A stretch of 11,548 nt of DNA from positions 1-11,548 of the forward strand of contig CALEPV010000018.1 in the NCBI GenBank assembly GCA_937910905.1, given 5' to 3'. Of the stretch, positions 1-4,169 are shown piece after piece. The position numbers and the translations under genes are program-made. This DNA comes from an uncultured Prevotellaceae bacterium. Lineage in GTDB: Bacteria > Bacteroidota > Bacteroidia > Bacteroidales > Bacteroidaceae. The first letter of the stretch is position 1, and each line of letters begins with the position of its first letter. The notes under the pieces were generated by a model that was not told where the DNA came from, made no database searches, and worked only from the letters and a program-made list of their open reading frames with translations.

Positions 1-265
1 ACAGTTTTGCCACGCGCTCCATCACGAACGCGATGTTGTCGCGCTCGTCGTCCTTTTTCTTGATAGTGTCCGAAAGTTGGTTCTTCTGCGAGTTCTTGTA
101 AGCCGTGTCGAACGCCAAGAACAAGCGGTGCTCCTACGTGCGCATCGTGTTCAGACGTTCCAGTGCCGACTCCACCTCCACCATTCGCCCGTCGAACGAC
201 TGCATGGCCGAGTAGTAGAACGCCATCGCATACGAATGCAGTGATTTTTCAGTGAACTTAATCAT
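1..265 (-). pseudogene. DUF6261-like protein, 5' part, interrupted by an in-frame TAG
   Basis: Reading the minus strand from the ATG at 265-263 gives MIKFTEKSLHSYAMAFYYSA and onward to the window edge, interrupted only by TAG at 136-134 (codon 44). The same frame continues past the stop with convincing protein sequence (EHRLFLAFDTAYKNSQ, then a charged helix around KKKDDERDN and FVMERVAKL). The helical, charged character and the D-x-x-R-D-x-I-type segment resemble the Bacteroidales DUF6261 family, whose function is unknown; that match is from memory. A single CAG-to-TAG change would explain the stop. Other genes here end and read normally, so a reassigned TAG is unlikely. The gene runs off the left edge, so its remaining length is unseen. 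Confidence 0.6.
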
Positions 266-318
266 AAACTTCTCAATTTTAATCGTTGTTACTCCGTTTT
301 CTTTTCAAATCCGACCGC

Positions 319-523
319 CCCGCACCGGGACAGCCCCAATCAGTTTTCAAAACGTCCGTCCCGCATCGGCACAGCCATTTCTATTTTTCGTTGGCCCTTT
401 CCCGCATCGGGACAGCCATTTTTATTTTTCGTTCGCACTTTCCTGTGTCGGGATAACCACTTTTATTTTTCATTGGCACTTTCCCGCATCGGGATAACCA
501 CTTTTATTTTTTAATTCGAGGTC
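319..523. repeat. Five tandem copies of a 41-bp repeat
   Basis: Units begin at 319, 360, 401, 442 and 483, an exact 41-bp period. Each starts with a version of CCCGCATCGGGA and continues with a pyrimidine-rich tail around CCATTTTTATTTTTCGTT. Copies 2 to 4 are most alike; the first and last have degenerate tails. The head CCCG-CAT-CGGG can form a small hairpin. The array lies between the DUF6261-like gene and a candidate promoter firing towards that gene, so it would be part of a long 5' leader on the minus strand. The period is not a multiple of three and the plus-strand reading frame across it looks spurious. Confidence 0.92.
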
Positions 524-530
524 AAAGGTA
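523..530 (-). promoter_or_regulatory. Candidate -7 element TACCTTTG
   Basis: The minus strand reads TACCTTTG, a full match to the Bacteroidota -7 element TAnnTTTG. It would direct transcription leftwards through the 41-bp repeats into the DUF6261-like remnant. No clear TTTG lies 19-20 bp upstream. It shares the arrangement TTGCAGGA, seven bases, TACCTTTG with the promoter candidate at 3760-3767. Confidence 0.45.
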
Positions 531-624
531 CGAAAATTCCTGCAATATCGTTTCACTTCGCCCAATAAATGCACAAAAATTTAATATTTTTGTCTATAAT
601 CGCCAGTTTTCGGAAGAATTTGTG

Positions 625-632
625 TAATTTTG
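625..632 (+). promoter_or_regulatory. Candidate -7 element TAATTTTG
   Basis: The plus strand reads TAATTTTG, matching TAnnTTTG, about 65 bp before the hairpin at 697-815. A second match, TATTTTTG, lies at 585-592. Neither has a good -33 TTTG at the usual spacing and the region is AT-rich, so chance matches are likely. The element is listed because a promoter here would transcribe the hairpin. Confidence 0.3.
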
Positions 633-696
633 CAGTCGCAATCCGAAAGGAGCGCAAAAGACATATTGGTAAAAACGAAGCGTTATGCTCGACTTG

Positions 697-815
697 CTAA
701 TGGAAATGTGAGAAACTTCTATTGTAATGCAAGGACAGTGATAACGGTTCGCGCGTATAGCGTGGACTGGTTACTGCATCTACATTACAAGGGCACTTCT
801 CACAGCCTCCATTAG
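697..815 (+). ncRNA. Long hairpin, possible structured RNA; strand uncertain
   Basis: Three perfectly complementary 8-bp blocks are nested in order: CTAATGGA (697-704) with TCCATTAG (808-815), TGTGAGAA (707-714) with TTCTCACA (797-804), and TTGTAATG (722-729) with CATTACAA (783-790). Inside them CAGT and AAC (736-739, 743-745) can pair with GTT and ACTG (770-776), capped by CGC/GCG (750-752, 760-762). The whole segment therefore folds as one hairpin with small internal loops. A weak hairpin (826-830 with 845-849) followed by T6 (847-852) could end a plus-strand transcript. The plus strand also has an open frame from 630 to 815, but its stop lies inside the outer stem and the pairing explains the sequence better. 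A foldback mobile element is an alternative. Confidence 0.5.
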
Positions 816-916
816 AAGACGTGGTAAATCTTTAAGGAATAGGGGATTTTTTGCTGGTATTTTGCTTCAGATGCCAGGATAGGGGGCTTTATATACATGT
901 AATTTTACCAAAAGTA

Positions 917-1012
917 ATATCACTAATATCACTAACCTGTGTATTTAGCTGATTATCAGGATGGATTTTAAGTGCAAATGGGCGTGCAAATGCGTGTAAA
1001 GTGATATCATTT
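917..1012. repeat. MITE-like unit, left copy
   Basis: This is the left member of an inverted pair with 1426-1521. The outer 21 bp (917-937) are perfectly complementary to 1501-1521. The inner blocks at 972-980 (GTGCAAATG) and 983-1012 are perfectly complementary to 1458-1466 and 1426-1455. The 34 bp between the conserved ends (938-971) are unrelated to the matching 34 bp of the other copy. The unit is bounded by TAATATCACT and AGTGATATCA, one mismatch from perfect 10-bp terminal inverted repeats. No coding sequence was seen. Confidence 0.85.
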
Positions 1013-1396
1013 GGCTCAAAACGGCAAAAGTTCGACCTAAAAGGGCGCTCATCATCGTGTCGATGAGTGCTCTGCATCGCGGTGTAAAGGGTGCTGCATC
1101 GCGGTGTAGAGAGTGCTACAGCACGGTGGACGATGGTGAACAGCACGCTGTGCTGCGTTCAACAGCGTGCTGTTGAGCTCAAATCGGTCATTAGGATTTA
1201 TGTCAGATTGGTATGTGTTTCGAACATATTGGCTGCATCACTGGCGAAGGCGTAGCGGGCTACGTCAAGACAGGGATGTGGACAAGATGCCGAAAGAAAT
1301 GCTGATATGGCATGAATAGACTTATAATAGGCGATATTATAACGAATAGTTGGTCTAATGACCGATTTGGGTTGAAGTATTGATTGCATTGTTATA
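1013..1396. other. Non-coding stretch rich in short hairpins
   Basis: No convincing gene was found between the inverted units. At 1044-1175 there are serial short palindromes: a stem with arms GCGCTCATC and GATGAGTGC, GTGCT/AGCAC, CAGCAC-GCT-GTGCTG and CAACAGC-GT-GCTGTTG. There is also a direct repeat of TGCATCGCGGTGTA spaced about 22 bp apart. Further right are CGTAGC-GG-GCTACG (1251-1264) and TTATAATA-GGCGA-TATTATAA (1322-1342). Open frames on either strand across this stretch have low-complexity, unconvincing translations and are treated as chance. Confidence 0.7.
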
Positions 1397-1421
1397 GCAG
1401 GCGAGCCGCCTGCGCTCCCAG
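1397..1421. repeat. 25-bp GC-rich palindromic repeat, copy 1
   Basis: This copy is identical over 25 bp to 1568-1592. It contains GCAGGCG-AGC-CGCCTGC, a 7-bp stem with a 3-nt loop, followed by GCTCCCAG. It behaves like a REP-type element. In reverse translation it gives the peptide GSAGGSPA, which I recall as a recurrent artefact in translated bacterial intergenic repeats. Confidence 0.8.
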
Positions 1422-1425
1422 AGGA

Positions 1426-1521
1426 AAATGATATCACTTTACACGCATTTGCACGTTCATTTGCACGGAACAAAGGCCTTGATATACATAGGTTTACATC
1501 GGTTAGTGATATTAGTGATAT
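1426..1521. repeat. MITE-like unit, right copy (inverted)
   Basis: This is the inverted partner of 917-1012. It is aligned without gaps over 96 bp: 21 bp perfect, 34 bp unrelated, then 41 bp with only a 2-bp difference. Taken as 1429-1523 it has perfect 10-bp terminal inverted repeats, TGATATCACT and AGTGATATCA. It sits between the two 25-bp palindromic repeats. Confidence 0.85.
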
Positions 1522-1567
1522 CAGATTTCCAAAAATCGTATGTAGAAGACGGGATAAGGGGGGGGTT

Positions 1568-1592
1568 GCAGGCGAGCCGCCTGCGCTCCCAG
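1568..1592. repeat. 25-bp GC-rich palindromic repeat, copy 2
   Basis: This copy is identical and in the same orientation as 1397-1421. Together they bracket the right MITE-like copy, so recombination between them would delete it. It lies just downstream of the lyase gene, where its hairpin could end or stabilise the minus-strand mRNA. It has no U-tract, so it is not a classical terminator. Confidence 0.8.
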
Positions 1593-1593
1593 G

Positions 1594-1629
1594 GTAATTG
1601 TCAATTATCAATTATCCATTCTCAATTAC
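1594..1629. repeat. AATTATC-type simple repeat overlapping the 3' end of the lyase gene
   Basis: Degenerate copies of TCAATTA/TCCATTC form the tract, with GTAATTG (1594-1600) and CAATTAC (1623-1629) as inverted ends. The last residues of the lyase (VIENG) and its TAA stop lie inside it, so the gene's end appears to be supplied by the repeat. Confidence 0.65.
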
Positions 1630-2853
1630 ATCCTTCAGCCCTGCGATGATGCGCTTAGTGGCTTCCTCGACCTGCGAGCGGGGGCAGGCGAGGTTCACAC
1701 GGAGAAAGCCCTTGGAGCCGTACATTTCGCTGGGGTTCACCCACACCTTGTGGTTGCTGCGTAGCTGGGCTGCTATGCGTTCGCTGGATAGGGGCAGGCT
1801 GCTGACATCGACCCACGCGAGGTAGGTGCCGTCCAGACGGGCTATGGGCAGCTGGGGGAAGGCATCCTTCAACATGCGGCGGAAGGTGGCGTAGTTCTGC
1901 TGGATATACTGCACCATCTCGTCCAGCCACTGCTCGCCCTCGCGGGTATAGGCGGCTGTGGTGGCTATGATGCCGAAGGGGTTGACATCGCACACCTCGT
2001 TGATGTTTATGGCGCGGTCTATCCGCTGGCGCATCTCTGCCGAGGGGCAGATGATGTAGGCCATCTGGAGGCCGGCTATGTTGAATGCCTTGCTTGCTGC
2101 ATTAGCCACCACGTAGGACAGCTGGCGTCCGCTGGCACGCATGGCATCGGCTACCGTGCCGAAAGGTGTGTAGGCATAGCCGAGGGCGGGGTCGACGAAC
2201 TCGCAATGTATCTCGTCGGCAACAACGATGATGCCGTGCTGCAGACAGATGTCCGCCATACGCTGGAGCTCCTCACGTGTCCACACGCGGCAGGCGGGAT
2301 TGTGAGGATTGCACAGCAGGAACAGCTTGGCATCCTGCTCCACTATCGTACGCTCCATCTGCTCGAAGTCTACGGTATAGCGCTCCTCGCCAGCATGCCA
2401 GGTGAGAGGCAGTTCCACCGTACGGCAGCCATTGTTGCGGATGCTGGAGAAGAAGCAGTTGTAGGCAGGCGTGAAGAAAAGCACGCCGTCGCCCTCCTGA
2501 CACAGTCCCTTGATGATAGCCGAGAGTGCCGGCACGACACCTATAGTATACTGTATCCACTTGTGCTCGATGTGCCATCCGTGGCGATGCTCGTGCCAGC
2601 CGGCTACGGCCTTATAGAAGCTGTCGGGTACGATGTTGTAGCCAAAGGCTCCGTGCTCCAGCCTGCGGCGCAAAGCCTCCATGATGCACGGAGCTGTGGC
2701 GAAGTCCATATCGGCCACCCACATGGGCAGCACATCGGGGTCATCGCACTCGTCCCACTTCACGCAGTTGGTGCCGCGACGTTGGATGGGGGTGTCGAAT
2801 GAAGTGATGAATGAAGAATGATGATTGGAGGATGATGAATTCACTTTATCCAT
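1612..2853 (-). CDS. patB: MalY/PatB-type PLP-dependent C-S lyase (cystathionine beta-lyase-like)
   Basis: This is a 413-residue fold-type I PLP enzyme. By family it cleaves C-S bonds of cystathionine or cysteine conjugates in the cytoplasm, giving pyruvate, ammonia and a thiol; some relatives act as aminotransferases. Diagnostic segments are FDTPIQRRGTNCVKWD (about 19-34), LPMWVADMDF (42-51), CNPHNP (181-186), VADEIHCEF (211-219, with the PLP-ring Asp213), the Schiff-base lysine K255 in ANAASKAFNIAGLQ, and the carboxylate-binding arginine near 385 in FLRVNLACPR. The only usable start is the ATG at 2853, because the next methionine lies inside the conserved core. This gives a low-complexity extension MDKVNSSSSNHHSS that relatives usually lack and that is encoded by a simple repeat. 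The gene starts 9 bp after the DUF3737 stop. MalY and PatB cannot be told apart here. Confidence 0.93.
   Translation of the reverse strand: MDKVNSSSSNHHSSFITSFDTPIQRRGTNCVKWDECDDPDVLPMWVADMDFATAPCIMEALRRRLEHGAFGYNIVPDSFYKAVAGWHEHRHGWHIEHKWIQYTIGVVPALSAIIKGLCQEGDGVLFFTPAYNCFFSSIRNNGCRTVELPLTWHAGEERYTVDFEQMERTIVEQDAKLFLLCNPHNPACRVWTREELQRMADICLQHGIIVVADEIHCEFVDPALGYAYTPFGTVADAMRASGRQLSYVVANAASKAFNIAGLQMAYIICPSAEMRQRIDRAININEVCDVNPFGIIATTAAYTREGEQWLDEMVQYIQQNYATFRRMLKDAFPQLPIARLDGTYLAWVDVSSLPLSSERIAAQLRSNHKVWVNPSEMYGSKGFLRVNLACPRSQVEEATKRIIAGLKDVIENG
2797..2840. repeat. GAATGAAG/GATGAT simple repeat at the 5' end of the lyase gene
   Basis: GAATGAAG occurs at 2797-2804 and 2809-2816, and GATGAT/GAATGATGAT variants continue to 2840. 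In the lyase frame it encodes about residues 5-18 (Ser, Asn and His rich). It ends exactly where similarity to the family begins. Confidence 0.6.
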
Positions 2854-2862
2854 AATAGATTG

Positions 2863-3720
2863 TTATACAAGCTCGGGGTGGGTTTCTATTGCGCAGTTTG
2901 CGGGCTGCTTGATGAACTCGTCTATCGTGACTCGGCCCACGCTGCCGGCTACGATGCGGCCACTGATGGGGTTTTTCACTTCTGTTATGCTGCCGCGGAT
3001 GGTGGCATCGATGTTGCGGCTGTCCTCGAAGGCGCGGTCGCAGGCGGGATCGAAGGTGCAGTCCTCCAGCGTGAGGCCGTCGATGTAGCACAAGGGCTGC
3101 TCGCCAGCTATGTGGCAACGCACGAGGCGCAGGTTCTTAGAGTGCCAGCCGAGGAACTCGCCGTCGAGCACAGATTCGTAGATAGTGACGTTCTCCGTCT
3201 CCCAGAAGGCATCCTTGGTCAAGATGCGTGCATTGCGTATCACAGCGTTCCTCACGTACTGAAACACATACTTCGAGTCGCTCTCCAAGCCATCGACATC
3301 CACATCCTCGCAGAACATGAACGGATATGTGCCCTCATGCAGCTTCACGTCGCGTATCTTCAGGCCCTTGACGCGCCAAAAGGTCTCGTCGGCATCGTCG
3401 AAGCTGACGCGCTCCACCGTGAGATTATGCATCTCGCGGAAGAACTTGGGAGCATCTATGCGGCAGTCGCGCATAGTCATGTCGTTGCTGTACCAAATGG
3501 CCGAGCGCGACCCGACCTCAAACAGGCAGTTGGTGACGAGGCTTCCGTCCACATGCCACCAGGGGTACTTGCCGATGAAATGGCAATGGTCAGCCTCAAT
3601 GTTCTGGCAGCACTTGATGCCGCTCTCGCCCTCGGTGATTGTCACATTCTCAAGCCGTGTGTCCTTGATGCCAAACAGCGGACGCTCGCCGCCGAAAGAT
3701 TTGTCCTTTATCAGATTCAT
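2863..3720 (-). CDS. DUF3737 family protein, predicted right-handed beta-helix
   Basis: The protein has 285 residues and resembles the DUF3737 family of bacterial proteins of unknown function. Visible hallmarks are the N-terminal FGGERPLFGIKDTRLENVTI and the strongly periodic short strand pattern (for example LENVTI, IEADHCHFIG, MTMRDCRIDA, LTVERVSFDD, LKIRDVKLHE, AVIRNARIL, VTIYESVLDG, LRLVRCHIAG, LTLEDCTFD). Each repeat is about 20 residues, as expected for a parallel beta-helix. There is no signal peptide, so it is probably cytoplasmic. It is the first gene of an operon with the downstream MalY/PatB-like lyase and has a candidate promoter 40 bp upstream. I recall this pairing in other Bacteroidales, which hints at a linked role, but the substrate is unknown. 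Confidence 0.9.
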   Translation of the reverse strand: MNLIKDKSFGGERPLFGIKDTRLENVTITEGESGIKCCQNIEADHCHFIGKYPWWHVDGSLVTNCLFEVGSRSAIWYSNDMTMRDCRIDAPKFFREMHNLTVERVSFDDADETFWRVKGLKIRDVKLHEGTYPFMFCEDVDVDGLESDSKYVFQYVRNAVIRNARILTKDAFWETENVTIYESVLDGEFLGWHSKNLRLVRCHIAGEQPLCYIDGLTLEDCTFDPACDRAFEDSRNIDATIRGSITEVKNPISGRIVAGSVGRVTIDEFIKQPANCAIETHPELV

Positions 3721-3759
3721 CTTGCTCTGTCTTTTATCTGAGTTTTATGGTTTAGCGCG

Positions 3760-3767
3760 CAAAGGTA
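3760..3767 (-). promoter_or_regulatory. -7 element TACCTTTG for the DUF3737-lyase operon
   Basis: The minus strand reads TACCTTTG, matching TAnnTTTG, and would give a leader of roughly 30 nt before the ATG at 3720. TTTG at 3794-3791 is 23 bp upstream, slightly longer than the usual spacing. TTGCAGGA lies 7 bp upstream of the -7 box, exactly as at 523-530. Confidence 0.65.
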
Positions 3768-3799
3768 GTAATAATCCTGCAACTATGGAGCAAAGACAC

Positions 3800-4012
3800 A
3801 AAAAAGCCGCATCGGCGATGTGATGAGAACTCCGAGTATTAAGGTTTTGAGTGCCCACACCCTTTGTAATCTGCCGGCTCCCGGTTAAGGAAGTTACCTC
3901 TCCGCGAAGGATTGGCGCAGCCCGCCATTGGCGTGTGAAGCGTTCTCGGCTTTCTGATTCTAATTGATGAGTCTCCCAGTCGAACCGATGCGGCTATGCG
4001 CTTTCTTATTTC
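3800..4012 (-). ncRNA. ssrS: 6S-like regulatory RNA (candidate)
   Basis: The minus strand encodes a roughly 200-nt rod-shaped RNA. GCCGCATCGG (3994-3985) pairs perfectly with CCGATGCGGC (3815-3806), which is followed at once by a U6 run, so the closing stem doubles as a terminator. Moving inwards, TGGGA and ACTC pair with GAGT and TCTCA around one bulged G. A large unpaired region follows on both sides (around ATCAATTAGAATCAG and CAAAACCTTAATA). A second stem, GCTTCACAC with GTGTGGGC (one bulged U), leads into apical hairpins. Closing stem, central bubble and apical arm are the layout of 6S RNA, which binds the housekeeping RNA polymerase holoenzyme. CCGAG and CUCGG near the bubble could form an alternative helix. 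A promoter sits just upstream. No protein frame is credible. The 6S (Rfam Bacteroidales-1 type) name is an inference from layout. Confidence 0.68.
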
Positions 4013-4018
4013 TGATAG

Positions 4019-4049
4019 CAAAGGTAGATGATGGCACAGACATTCGCAA
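4019..4049 (-). promoter_or_regulatory. Promoter of the 6S-like RNA
   Basis: The minus strand has TTG (4049-4047), 20 bp, then TACCTTTG (4026-4019), the best-spaced Bacteroidota promoter in the window (consensus TTTG, about 19-20 bp, TAnnTTTG). Transcription would begin near 4012, just before the closing stem of the RNA. Confidence 0.7.
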
Positions 4050-4132
4050 GCAAATCACCACATAATATGCAATCTTTTATGCCAAGAGCAAATTAATGCC
4101 CTCGCGTGCACAGCAGTATCAAGTAGAATACT

Positions 4133-4140
4133 TAACTTTA
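4133..4140 (+). promoter_or_regulatory. Weak -7-like TAACTTTA upstream of malQ
   Basis: TAACTTTA differs from TAnnTTTG in the last base and would leave a leader of about 25 nt before the malQ ATG. No -33 element is visible. The rest of 4050-4169 holds nothing else recognisable. Confidence 0.3.
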
Positions 4141-4169
4141 CGCGCAAAAATGTACAAATCCAATTATCT

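Noticed and set aside
252..497. Plus-strand open frame through the 41-bp array
   Set aside because: The translation is low-complexity and the array period is not a multiple of three, so repeats fall in different frames; no conserved peptide is expected.
319..523. CRISPR array
   Set aside because: Units are contiguous with no unique spacers of constant length between conserved repeats, and no cas genes are present.
630..815. 61-residue plus-strand frame over the long hairpin
   Set aside because: Its length is explained by the hairpin sequence and its stop lies in the outer stem. No initiation signal is visible. It is kept as an RNA candidate.
917..1521. Insertion sequence
   Set aside because: Large inverted arms are present but the 413 bp between them hold no transposase or remnant of one.
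1568..1592. Intrinsic terminator of the lyase operon
   Set aside because: The hairpin is GC-rich but on the minus strand it is followed by AACCCCC instead of a U-run.
1198..1611. 137-residue minus-strand frame
   Set aside because: It runs through both 25-bp palindromic repeats and the MITE-like unit; the GSAGGSPA peptide is a by-product of the repeat.
2206..2802. 198-residue plus-strand frame opposite the lyase
   Set aside because: Antisense of a conserved enzyme in GC-rich sequence; the lyase motifs are on the minus strand.
2860..3741. 293-residue plus-strand frame opposite the DUF3737 gene
   Set aside because: Longer than the real gene but has no family character; the DUF3737 pattern, promoter and operon spacing favour the minus strand.
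3839..4021. 60-residue minus-strand frame
   Set aside because: It lies wholly inside the 6S-like RNA and has no protein character.
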